DNA of 64,000 bases from Nostocales cyanobacterium HT-58-2. GTDB lineage: Bacteria; Cyanobacteriota; Cyanobacteriia; Cyanobacteriales; Nostocaceae. This document shows positions 42,963-51,154 of the stretch, piece by piece (the first letter of the stretch is position 1; every line of letters begins with the position of its first letter). The stretch lies in NCBI GenBank assembly GCA_002163975.1, contig CP019636.1:7319501-7383500 (forward strand), given 5' to 3'. The translations under genes and the position numbers were made by a program. The notes below the pieces were generated by a model that saw only the letters and a list, made by a program, of their open reading frames with translations, had not been told where the DNA came from and searched no databases.

Positions 42963-44114
42963 ATGATAATGTTACCTAAATTCTATCAAAACTGCTTTTC
43001 CAATGTACTGACACCGACGCAGTACAAGATGCTCTCAATCTTGATTATGCTATTGCAATTTCATAAAACTGTGACGATTGAGAAGCTCTCATCTGTATTT
43101 CCACAACCGATACTTTTTGAAAGTCGGCGACGGAGTATCCAAAGGTTTTTACTGCTGCCGCAATTATCAATTCAATATCTGTGGTTTCCCCTGCTCAAAA
43201 GATGGATAAAAAACAGGGATATATTGGGAAAGAAACAACTGATATTTGCCATTGATAGAACACAATGGCGTGACCAAAATGTGTTTGTCATCAGTTTCAT
43301 TGAAGAAAAAAGAGCAATACCTGTTTACTGGTTATTGTTATCAAAAAGAGGATGTAGCAATTTGGGTGAGCAGAAAAAGTTAATTCGACCATTGCTGCGG
43401 TTGTTTAAAGGATATCGAATGTTGGTGCTGGGTGATAGAGAATTTCATAGCATCAAACTGGCGAATTGGTTACACAGCAAGGGAATTGACTTTGTGCTAC
43501 GTCAAAAGCAAGGCACATATATTCGACAAGAAAATCAATCATATCAACGGTTACAATCTTTGGGATTAATTCCTGGTATCTCATTCTTCCTAACAGGTAT
43601 TCAAGCAACTAAACAGAAAGGTTTTACTAAATTTAATTTAGCCGGATATTACAAGCGTAAATATCGTGGCAAAGTTGAGCCTGCTGGCTGGTTTTTACTG
43701 ACTAACCTAAATAGTCTCGAATCAGCAAGGAAAGCATTCAAACTACGAAGTGGCATCGAGGCGATGTTTAAAGATTGTAAGACTGGTGGCTATAATCTCG
43801 AATCTACTTCTGCTGATGGTCAACGTCTGATAGCACTAATTTTATTAATTGCTATCGCATATACTTGTGCTGTTAATGCTGGTCGTCGCTCCCGCCAGAT
43901 GGGACTACAAAAATATGTTGGTCGTCTGAAGGAATTACACCGATTACATCGCCGACATAGTACATTTTGGGTTGGTTTATATGGTCTACTTTGGGTGGGA
44001 GCAATGGAATTTTGGGCTCATTTCGCTCATGATTTGATGCGCTTAAAGCCCAGTAAATTACCTTATTTTCACAAGGGTCTACGTGCTATGTCTCTTATCC
44101 AATCTGCTTTGTAG
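42963..44114 (+). CDS. IS4-family transposase
   Basis: 383 residues, full length. DDE residues are visible in FAIDRTQW (first Asp), VLGDREFHS (second Asp) and the C-terminal helix FKLRSGIEAMFKDCK, which fits the IS4 signature Y-x2-R-x3-E-x6-K with Phe in place of Tyr. It cuts and inserts the surrounding element by a cut-and-paste mechanism. No stop or frameshift, so it is probably active. A hairpin directly precedes the start codon and the stop lies five bases before the right terminal repeat. Confidence 0.93.
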   Translation: MIMLPKFYQNCFSNVLTPTQYKMLSILIMLLQFHKTVTIEKLSSVFPQPILFESRRRSIQRFLLLPQLSIQYLWFPLLKRWIKNRDILGKKQLIFAIDRTQWRDQNVFVISFIEEKRAIPVYWLLLSKRGCSNLGEQKKLIRPLLRLFKGYRMLVLGDREFHSIKLANWLHSKGIDFVLRQKQGTYIRQENQSYQRLQSLGLIPGISFFLTGIQATKQKGFTKFNLAGYYKRKYRGKVEPAGWFLLTNLNSLESARKAFKLRSGIEAMFKDCKTGGYNLESTSADGQRLIALILLIAIAYTCAVNAGRRSRQMGLQKYVGRLKELHRLHRRHSTFWVGLYGLLWVGAMEFWAHFAHDLMRLKPSKLPYFHKGLRAMSLIQSAL

Positions 44115-44134
44115 CTTCTTTGTCACCCCTTCAG

Positions 44135-44612
44135 CCTCAGTAGTTTAGTAAAATTATTAAAATAAAAATACTGCTTTCCAAGCTTAGAGTTCTACACTCA
44201 ATCTTTTTAGTACAATTATACTAAAGACTTGACTCAGCCTGATGTTGTTATGGAAATAGTAAATCCACCTGGAAAGAAACTCATTTAGCAACATTTATGG
44301 GATTAATAGTGACAGAATAATAGGAATAATTGGGTAAAAAATCGATATTATCAAGTTACTTGCTTTATAGATGACTTTAGCTTTGTCACAAATTTTAGTT
44401 AGAAGTTTGCTCATCCATTGATATTTTTCTGATTTCTAATGCTTAAGAAGCATATTTGTAAAAAAACAACTTTTTCCTTTGTGTTGCATTAGTTTATAAT
44501 AGAAGCAGTATTGTTGCATATGTTACAAAATGCAAAATTAAATATCTTTGATAAAGCGTAAATACACTGAAATTGCATAATTAGAATTGATACAATCACA
44601 ACTACAGAATCT
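44135..44612. other. Gap between the IS and sphR
   Basis: 478 bp, AT-rich. A short frame at 44211-44288 without start codon reads LTQPDVVMEIVNPPGKKLI and could be the tail of a lost gene. TATAAT at 44495-44500 could be a -10 box for sphR but no good -35 is at the right distance. No Pho-box repeat (CTTAACCT-type) is obvious. Confidence 0.4.
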
Positions 44613-45374
44613 GTGATATCAATGTATACCAGTGAATCGACTAAGTACCCTCACACTGCAGAAATCGGACAAAGAAGCCGCATTCTGGTAGTAGAAGATG
44701 AGGAACTCATCCGGGATATGCTTGTTCTAGCTTTGGAAGAAGAAGGTTATGGGGTGGTAACTGCCGCAGATGGGCGGTTAGCAATAGAATACCTTAAAAG
44801 TTATGAACTAAACCCAGGAGAACTGTCCTTTGATCTGGTGATTCTTGATTTAATGCTGCCTCAGATCAATGGATTGGATATCTGCCGTTTACTTCGATAT
44901 CAGGGAAACCCAGTCCCAATTTTAATGCTGAGCGCTAAGGGGAGTGAAACAGATCGGGTTTTAGGTTTGGAAGTGGGAGCAGATGACTACCTAACCAAAC
45001 CTTTTAGTATGCGCGAGTTAGTTGCTCGTTGTCGGGCATTACTCCGCCGCCAACGCTTAAGCAGTTTGCCTCAGCTACCAGTCCTACAGTATAAAGATGT
45101 GACTTTGTATCCCCAGGAATGTCGGGTGCAGGTACGTGGTCAAGAGGTAAATTTATCACCAAAAGAGTTTCGACTGCTAGAACTGTTTATGAGCTATGCC
45201 CGTAGGGTGTGGTCAAGAGAGCAACTATTAGACCAAGTTTGGGGACCAGATTTTGTCGGAGATAGTAAAACTGTAGACGTGCATATTCGTTGGTTACGCG
45301 AAAAATTAGAGCTAGATCCCAGTCATCCAGAATATATTGTGACAGTAAGAGGTTTTGGCTATCGATTTGGATAG
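44613..45374 (+). CDS. sphR: OmpR/PhoB-type response regulator SphR
   Basis: 253 residues. Receiver domain with VVEDEELIRDML, Asp in VILDLMLPQING and lysine in LTKPFSMREL; C-terminal winged helix with LSPKEFRLLELFM and KTVDVHIRWLREKLE. It is followed by a PAS-type histidine kinase and phoU, the composition of the cyanobacterial phosphate sensor operon, so it is assigned as SphR, activator of phosphatase and phosphate uptake genes. phoX lies just downstream, a plausible target. Confidence 0.88.
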   Translation: MISMYTSESTKYPHTAEIGQRSRILVVEDEELIRDMLVLALEEEGYGVVTAADGRLAIEYLKSYELNPGELSFDLVILDLMLPQINGLDICRLLRYQGNPVPILMLSAKGSETDRVLGLEVGADDYLTKPFSMRELVARCRALLRRQRLSSLPQLPVLQYKDVTLYPQECRVQVRGQEVNLSPKEFRLLELFMSYARRVWSREQLLDQVWGPDFVGDSKTVDVHIRWLREKLELDPSHPEYIVTVRGFGYRFG

Positions 45375-45410
45375 TTGTTAGTTTTTAGTTGTCAGAGAAC
45401 AACTAACAAC
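45374..45410 (+). repeat. Hairpin between sphR and sphS
   Basis: GTTGTTAGTT (45374-45383) and AACTAACAAC (45401-45410) are perfect complements with a 17-base loop, beginning at the sphR stop and ending five bases before the sphS ATG. It is made of GTTAGTT-type repeats. It may reduce sphS translation relative to sphR. Confidence 0.55.
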
Positions 45411-45415
45411 TAGGA

Positions 45416-46729
45416 ATGCTCATAATAGGATTTTTACTGGGTTTAGCGGTAGGCATAAGCTTTTGGGTGTGGCAACAGGTTCAACTCAACCGCAATTTAG
45501 GGCAAGTATTGCGACCGTTAACCACGCATTCTTCTAGCGTGGCGCTACTGATTCCTGGCTTGCGACACGAAATTAAATTATTTAAGCAGCAACAGCAACA
45601 ATTGCAACAGTTGCTCCAAACATACGAAGACCTGCTGGAGTTTGCACCAGTAGGGTATTTACAGGTAGACGAAGAAAATCAACTGCTTTGGTGTAATGAG
45701 CAAGCGCGCAAAATGTTGTATCTGCAAAGATGGCAACCAGGACAAGTGCGCTTGTTGCTAGAGTTAGTTAGGTCTTATGAACTGGACCAGTTAATTGAAA
45801 AAACTCGCGATCGCCAAAAGCCACAGGTGAAGGAGTGGGTGTTTCACCCTTCTTGTGAGGATGCATCAACCATATCAGAAGTCAAGTCTCTCGTGATACA
45901 AGCGACAAGCTTACCCTTACCCAAGGGACAAGTGGGAGTCTTTATGGAAAATCGTCAGCTATTGCTAGATATGAACCAAGCACGTGATCGCGCTTTTTCT
46001 GATTTAGCTCACGAACTCAGAACTCCATTGACTTCGATACGTCTGGTTGTAGAAACATTGCAAGACCGCATGGAACCACCTTTGGATCGTTGGGTTAACC
46101 GACTATTGCAGGAGGTTGACAGATTAATTCACTTGGTGCAAAGTTGGTTAGAACTCACTCAACTAGAAACCAACCCAACCATCCAATTACATTACCAACC
46201 GGTGGAAGTGCGATCGCTGATTTTCTCTGTGTGGGAGACTTTAACACCTCTAGCACAGCCACATCAGATTCAGATTGCTTATTCTGGTCCAGAAAATGTT
46301 TGGATAAATGCCGATGAATCTCGCCTTTACCAGGTTTTTCTCAATTTATTGGACAACAGTATCAAATACAGTCAACCTAGTACAACCATTCTCGCCGAAA
46401 CTAAAATCCTCCAGCGACAAAATAGTCGCCAACCTGCACTAGAAATCAACATTATTGACTCTGGAATGGGTTTTTCCCAAGCAGATTTACCCCATGTGTT
46501 TGAGCGCTTTTACCGAGGGGATGAAGCACGTTCCCGTATGGCAAATTTGGAGACGAGTTCGACGACAGGAATTGTTGGGAGTGGTTTGGGTTTGGCAATT
46601 GTCCAGCAAATTGTTCTTGCCCACGGCGGCTCAATAAAAGCCATGAATCATCCGAAGACAGGGGGAGCATGGCTGCAAGTTCAAATACCTGGCGTCGTGG
46701 CAAATTCTGTCAGCCAAGACTATATTTGA
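45416..46729 (+). CDS. sphS: Phosphate sensor histidine kinase SphS
   Basis: 437 residues. One N-terminal membrane helix (residues 2-18), a glutamine-rich coiled segment, PAS domain (about 72-185), HisKA with FSDLAHELRTPLTS, and ATPase with FLNLLDNSIKYSQ, IIDSGMGFS and GSGLGLAIVQQI. A single N-terminal helix and PAS domain is the architecture of PhoR/SphS. It phosphorylates SphR in low phosphate; PhoU, encoded ten bases downstream, normally restrains it in high phosphate. AGGA sits very close to the ATG. Confidence 0.88.
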   Translation: MLIIGFLLGLAVGISFWVWQQVQLNRNLGQVLRPLTTHSSSVALLIPGLRHEIKLFKQQQQQLQQLLQTYEDLLEFAPVGYLQVDEENQLLWCNEQARKMLYLQRWQPGQVRLLLELVRSYELDQLIEKTRDRQKPQVKEWVFHPSCEDASTISEVKSLVIQATSLPLPKGQVGVFMENRQLLLDMNQARDRAFSDLAHELRTPLTSIRLVVETLQDRMEPPLDRWVNRLLQEVDRLIHLVQSWLELTQLETNPTIQLHYQPVEVRSLIFSVWETLTPLAQPHQIQIAYSGPENVWINADESRLYQVFLNLLDNSIKYSQPSTTILAETKILQRQNSRQPALEINIIDSGMGFSQADLPHVFERFYRGDEARSRMANLETSSTTGIVGSGLGLAIVQQIVLAHGGSIKAMNHPKTGGAWLQVQIPGVVANSVSQDYI

Positions 46730-46739
46730 AAATATCTTC

Positions 46740-47426
46740 ATGTTTGAGACTACAAGTGTGAAAGTCCCCCTCGATAGTCCCAATCCTGAAAGACCCCAGC
46801 TAGCTCGCGAGATTCGGCGCTTAGAGCAGGATGTATTGCGTATGGGGGCTTTAGTGGAACAATCATTTCGCCTGAGTCACCAAGCCTTATTCACCCGCAA
46901 CCTAACAGCAGCTGAGGCACTTCCTGTATTAGATAAAAAAATTGATCGCTTCTATAGACAAATAGAATCAGATTGTACGGCAATTATGACGCTGCAAGCT
47001 CCTACATCTCAAGATTTGCGGTGTTTGAGCGCCTTTATGCAGCTCGTGCGCGATCTAGAACGCATTGGCGACTATGCCAAGGATTTAGCTGACATTGCAA
47101 TTAAAATCTTTCCCTATCCGCCTCATTCCTCCTTACCAGAGATTGCTGTTATGTCTCATCATGCCCAAGCAATGTTGGCAACGAGTTTAGTCGCCTTGGC
47201 AGATTTAGATGAAGTCAACGGACGAAGTATAAAACAACTTGATGATGCTGTAGATGATGCCTATGAACAGCTTTATCAGACCTTAGCTCATCAACGGTAC
47301 GATCAAGGTGTAGTCGAGCCAATTCTGCTGCTGGTACTAGCAATTCGTTGTTTAGAGCGTATGGCAGACCATGCGACCAATATTGGTCAACGTGTGGCAT
47401 ATATTGTGACTGGTCAACGAAGTTAG
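46740..47426 (+). CDS. phoU: Phosphate signalling complex protein PhoU
   Basis: 228 residues, all helical, with two PhoU repeats; metal-binding motifs ERIGDYAKDLADIA and ERMADHATNIGQR are the ExxxD(x)3D signatures. PhoU mediates negative control of the phosphate kinase in response to transporter state. Only ten bases separate it from sphS, so the three genes form one operon. No pstSCAB genes are in the window. Confidence 0.93.
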   Translation: MFETTSVKVPLDSPNPERPQLAREIRRLEQDVLRMGALVEQSFRLSHQALFTRNLTAAEALPVLDKKIDRFYRQIESDCTAIMTLQAPTSQDLRCLSAFMQLVRDLERIGDYAKDLADIAIKIFPYPPHSSLPEIAVMSHHAQAMLATSLVALADLDEVNGRSIKQLDDAVDDAYEQLYQTLAHQRYDQGVVEPILLLVLAIRCLERMADHATNIGQRVAYIVTGQRS

Positions 47427-47514
47427 ATATTTCCTCATGAGTTCGGGAGTAGGGCATGATGCCTTCTTCCTGTACTCTTAAGCATTTGTTAAACAGCAAA
47501 CATTTTATAAAAAG

Positions 47515-47568
47515 CTTACCTATTCTTAAACTTTCACGCTTACATTAGGCAGTGAATACGTGAAAGTT
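47515..47568 (+). promoter_or_regulatory. Candidate Pho box and inverted repeat upstream of phoX
   Basis: CTTACCTA (47515), CTTAAACT (47525) and CTTACATT (47539) resemble the CTTAACCT-type units bound by cyanobacterial SphR, though the spacing (10 and 14) is not the ideal 11. The same stretch forms a perfect inverted repeat AACTTTCACG (47529-47538) / CGTGAAAGTT (47559-47568). The start codon is at 47612. Confidence 0.45.
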
Positions 47569-47611
47569 ATGCGCTATCTCACCAATAGCTTAGATGTAAT
47601 CGATAAAGCAG

Positions 47612-49861
47612 ATGAGTATTACACGTCGGGATTTCCTGCTGTTGCTAGGAAGCAGCGCAGGTGCAGTAGCGCTAAATTCCATAGCAGGATGCGACAAAAA
47701 AATCGCAGTGCAATCTACTAAATCAGAGGTTAAGACAGCATTTGCATTTCAACCAATTAAAGGTCCACTTCCCTTAGAAACAGCTGGGTTCCGACCAGAA
47801 CAGCAAAAAGAGCAATATAGTACCTATGAAGTGCTGGATGATTTGGTATTGCCACAAGGATATCAGTACCAAGTCATTGCCACATGGGGTGATAAAGTCG
47901 GTGATTCTCGTTTTGGTTACAACAACGACTATCTCTCGTTCGTTCCAACAAGCGAAAATGAAGGATACCTGTCAGTAAACTTTGAATATATTAGTGCCAT
48001 ACCTTGGATGCAAACTTATGAACAAGTGATTGGCAAATCACTACCGTTTAACGAGGTAAAAGCAGCACTCAAAGAAAACAAATCAGGGAAAAACGAGATA
48101 AATGCCTTCTCTTTACCAAACTCAAACCCCATAAAGGCGAAAATAAAAGAGATTAGCAAAGAAGCACTGCTAGACCAAGGACTGGGTATTATTTCTATTC
48201 GCAAAACATCTGACGGAAAGTGGGAACGTACCAATTCCCAAGCAGATAGACGAATTAGTGGTGTCTCTGGTTTAGAAGATGGACGCTATTTAAAAGCAAC
48301 CGGACCAGCTGTCGCGGTATTTCGCAAGCAGCAGGGACTAGGATATATAGATCAGTTAGGCGATCGCATCATTGGTTCTTATGGCAATTGCGCTGGTGGA
48401 ACAACGCCTTGGGGTACAGTCCTGAGTGCTGAAGAAAACTTTCAGGCACAAGTTCCAGAACCAGTTTATGCTGATGGCACGTCTTTTGATCCCAGCAAGC
48501 GACCGTTTGCCCTAGGAGATGAGGAACTCTTCGGACAAGGTAACGTTTTTGGATTAGCAGGAAATAAATACGGTTGGATTGTCGAAGTTGATCCAGCAAA
48601 TCCCAACGACTACGGTACCAAGCACACTTGGCTGGGACGCTATCACCATGAGGCGGTGGGTGTACGTGTGGAAACAGGAAAACCCCTGGCTTTTTATTCG
48701 GGGTGCGATCGCCGAGGTGGACACATATACAAATTTGTCAGCCGCGATCAAGTCAGCGATCCCAAAGACAAGGCGAATTCCCGGTTACTCTCTCAAGGAA
48801 TGCTCTACGTTGCAAAATTCAACCCTGATGGAACAGGTCGTTGGATACCCTTGAAAGCTGACACACCTATCAATCCTGATCTTCCCAGCACAATTGCTGG
48901 AAACTTGATTCGCTTGCCAAAAGGTCCTGCAAAAAAAGCTCAAGAAAAAGGAAGGCAAAGTTTCCAGCCGTTACCACCGCGTGTAGAAGGTGGTGATTTT
49001 GAAGTGATAAAGGATGAGCAAATTGCTCAGTATCAAAAGAGGTTCAAAAAGTTGGGCGACCTCTACATTGGCAACCCGCAAGAGCAACAAGGTGCAATTC
49101 TTATTGACGCACACTATGCAGCAAATGCTGCAGGTGCGACTTGCACAGCTCGTCCTGAAGATACAGAAATTGCGCCTAATGGAGACTTGTATATTAGCTT
49201 TACCTCTGGCTCTCCTGATGATGAAGGTGGTCCAGATTTACGAGTGTTCAAAGGTCCCAAAGACGAAACTCCCTATGAGTATGGCTGGGTGATGCGTCTT
49301 TCTGAAGATGGTAATAATCCCGCAGCAATGACCTTCCGCTGGCAAATGGTAGGAACTGGCGGTGAACCAGCGGTAGGTGGTATGGGCTTCGCTAACCCAG
49401 ATAATTTGCTGCTAGATAACAACGGCAATATTTGGATGGTCACTGATATGTCCACCACCAAAATGAATCAATCAGTGAAAAGCCGTGTGAACGAAAAAGG
49501 AACATTAGCAAATTTATCTGGTTTGTTTGGCAACAATGCTCTCTGGTATATCCCCACAAGTGGAGATGATGTAGGTAAAGCTTTTTTGTTTAGTATTGGA
49601 CCAATGGAGTGCGAAACAACAGGACCTTGCTTTGCTCCAGATCAGCAAACAATGTTTCTTTCAATACAACATCCTGGAGAAGCCAATGGCATTCGCAAGA
49701 ATCAAGCAACTCAGACCAGAGAATTTCTCATCACGACAACAACTGGTGAAGAATTTTTACAATCTCGTCAGATTCCTATTGGTTCTAATTGGCCCAGCAA
49801 AAAACCTGATGATCCGCCAAAACCAGGAGTTGTTGCTATTTCAAAATTTCAATCAGCTTGA
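47612..49861 (+). CDS. phoX: PhoX-type alkaline phosphatase (DUF839), Tat-exported
   Basis: 749 residues. SITRRDFLLLLGSSAGA is a twin-arginine signal, ending in SIAGC, which also fits a lipobox, so the protein may be a Tat-exported lipoprotein (Cys27). The body is the DUF839/PhoX beta-propeller with blocks YGNCAGGTTPWGTVLSAEE, YHHEAVGV, GCDRRGGHIYKFVS, RPEDTEIAPNGDLY and GFANPDNLLLDNNGN. PhoX hydrolyses phosphate monoesters with calcium and iron at the cell surface. It directly follows sphR-sphS-phoU, has candidate SphR sites upstream, and so is very likely induced by phosphate starvation. Confidence 0.88.
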   Translation: MSITRRDFLLLLGSSAGAVALNSIAGCDKKIAVQSTKSEVKTAFAFQPIKGPLPLETAGFRPEQQKEQYSTYEVLDDLVLPQGYQYQVIATWGDKVGDSRFGYNNDYLSFVPTSENEGYLSVNFEYISAIPWMQTYEQVIGKSLPFNEVKAALKENKSGKNEINAFSLPNSNPIKAKIKEISKEALLDQGLGIISIRKTSDGKWERTNSQADRRISGVSGLEDGRYLKATGPAVAVFRKQQGLGYIDQLGDRIIGSYGNCAGGTTPWGTVLSAEENFQAQVPEPVYADGTSFDPSKRPFALGDEELFGQGNVFGLAGNKYGWIVEVDPANPNDYGTKHTWLGRYHHEAVGVRVETGKPLAFYSGCDRRGGHIYKFVSRDQVSDPKDKANSRLLSQGMLYVAKFNPDGTGRWIPLKADTPINPDLPSTIAGNLIRLPKGPAKKAQEKGRQSFQPLPPRVEGGDFEVIKDEQIAQYQKRFKKLGDLYIGNPQEQQGAILIDAHYAANAAGATCTARPEDTEIAPNGDLYISFTSGSPDDEGGPDLRVFKGPKDETPYEYGWVMRLSEDGNNPAAMTFRWQMVGTGGEPAVGGMGFANPDNLLLDNNGNIWMVTDMSTTKMNQSVKSRVNEKGTLANLSGLFGNNALWYIPTSGDDVGKAFLFSIGPMECETTGPCFAPDQQTMFLSIQHPGEANGIRKNQATQTREFLITTTTGEEFLQSRQIPIGSNWPSKKPDDPPKPGVVAISKFQSA

Positions 49862-50384
49862 CAGATTAATCAGTATAGTGTATGATTTTATGCTGCGGTG
49901 TTTTATCTTTTCTTCCTAAAAGAATCACTTTTTATACACGAGATTGTGCTTTTGATATCATTTCTTAATAAATGTTTAGAAAGAAAAATAACACAAGGAA
50001 TCAACATTACACGAAAATAAGTCTATGTCAGACAACAATAATATCCTCTGAACACCGGTTAACCTTTATTAACTGGTTTTTAAACATCCATTACAATGCA
50101 AAGGTCTTGCTGCTCAGATCTTGACAGCAATTATTGAGTCTGAATTGTTAGTCATTTATCCACCTCTACTATTATATTCAACCGGTTGAATAGTCAGAAG
50201 CTCCCAGAGTCTTTCAAGTGCTGAAATCTACCTTTTGGCTGAGCTGAATACCAACAAGAGCTAGTGTCTTCTCCTAAATCAATTTTGCGACAAGGCAATC
50301 CTAATGAAGCCGATTACATAGAATGGCTCTGGTTCTATCTCAATTGATCAACCAATAATAAGTCCTACTCTACCAAATCCTCTC
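49862..50384. other. Gap upstream of the Crp-type regulator, with palindromes
   Basis: 523 bp with no ORF. It holds two related palindromes (next entry) that share ACCGGTT. The rest is AT-rich without terminator-like hairpins for phoX. Confidence 0.5.
50054..50192. promoter_or_regulatory. Two ACCGGTT palindromes, candidate operator sites
   Basis: TATTCAACCGGTTGAATA at 50175-50192 is a perfect 18-bp palindrome; ACCGGTTAA (50054-50062) and TTAACTGGT (50069-50077) form a second, one-mismatch palindrome. Both lie upstream of the Crp-family gene at 50385, whose product would bind a palindromic DNA site as a dimer, so autoregulation is possible. Confidence 0.45.
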
Positions 50385-50996
50385 ATGATGTATTCCACAA
50401 CTCGGACACAAAATTCTGCCCATTCTTATAACTCTTCTGGTGGACAGCTGCCGCAACGGCTATTTACTCGTCGTGAAATCATCCCGGCACGTAACGACGT
50501 GTTGTGGCGGATTGAGCGCGGAGCAGTTCGCACATTAACCTGGAGTGAAGACGGAACATTCATCACTTTGGGTTATTGGGGAACTGGGGATATGATTGGT
50601 TATCCTTTATCCAAGGTCAAGCCATACCAGATTGAATGCCTGACGAGCGTAGAAGTAAGTGTAGTCCCACCTCACCTGTGGAATCAGGATGTCAACGCCT
50701 TACTCTCTCACATCCAACAAGCAGAAGAACTACTAAGCATCGTACACCGTAAGCCAATCTCCTTGCGCTTGTGGCAATTTTTGGTTTGGCTGAGCGAAAA
50801 GTTTGGTCGTGACATGGAGCAAGGAAAGCTCATCGACCTCAATGTCACTCATCAAGAGATAGCTGAGGTGTTAAATACGACAAGAGTGACCGTAACACGT
50901 TTGCTTCAACAGTTTGAGGAAGAAGGAACCTTACTGCGTCATAAACGTCGAATCATTCTGCGTTCATCCAGTATGTTGAATAAAGGATGCAAATAG
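50385..50996 (+). CDS. Crp/Fnr-family transcriptional regulator
   Basis: 203 residues. A shortened cyclic nucleotide-binding-like beta-barrel (RIERGAVRTLTWSEDGTFI, LGYWGTGDMIGYPL) and dimer helix precede a Crp-type helix-turn-helix NVTHQEIAEVLNTTRVTVTR. The effector loop of true cAMP receptors (GExxLL…RSA) is not present, so it is unlikely to bind cAMP. Similar short Crp-family regulators in cyanobacteria control nitrogen, heterocyst or carbon genes; which one this is cannot be told. A porin gene follows 120 bp downstream on the same strand and is a plausible target. Confidence 0.82.
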   Translation: MMYSTTRTQNSAHSYNSSGGQLPQRLFTRREIIPARNDVLWRIERGAVRTLTWSEDGTFITLGYWGTGDMIGYPLSKVKPYQIECLTSVEVSVVPPHLWNQDVNALLSHIQQAEELLSIVHRKPISLRLWQFLVWLSEKFGRDMEQGKLIDLNVTHQEIAEVLNTTRVTVTRLLQQFEEEGTLLRHKRRIILRSSSMLNKGCK

Positions 50997-51154
50997 TCCT
51001 GAAAATAAAGAATGGGGCTTAAATATGTTTGAATAGCCACTAACATCTGGTACAATTCTCACAGAAAATCATAAGTAGTAAATTCCCAAGAAAACCATAT
51101 GCTTTAGGGGATTGTACCATGATTAAGTCGGTAGGTGTGAGTGAGACAAAAAGC

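Larger units (their letters stand above)
42863..44134 (+). mobile_element. Complete IS4-family insertion sequence (1272 bp)
   Basis: Terminal inverted repeats CTGAAGGGGTGACAA at 42863-42877 and 44120-44134 are perfect over 15 bp, and the element is flanked by a perfect 9-bp target duplication CCTCAGTAG at 42854-42862 and 44135-44143. One transposase gene fills it. CTGA ends plus 9-bp duplication are features of the IS10/IS50 side of the IS4 family. Intact ends, duplication and gene point to recent insertion. Confidence 0.95.

Noticed and set aside
44480..44612. NtcA site upstream of sphR (GTTGCATATGTTAC)
   Set aside because: The first half deviates from GTA, and no -10 box lies at the right distance; phosphate genes are not typical NtcA targets.
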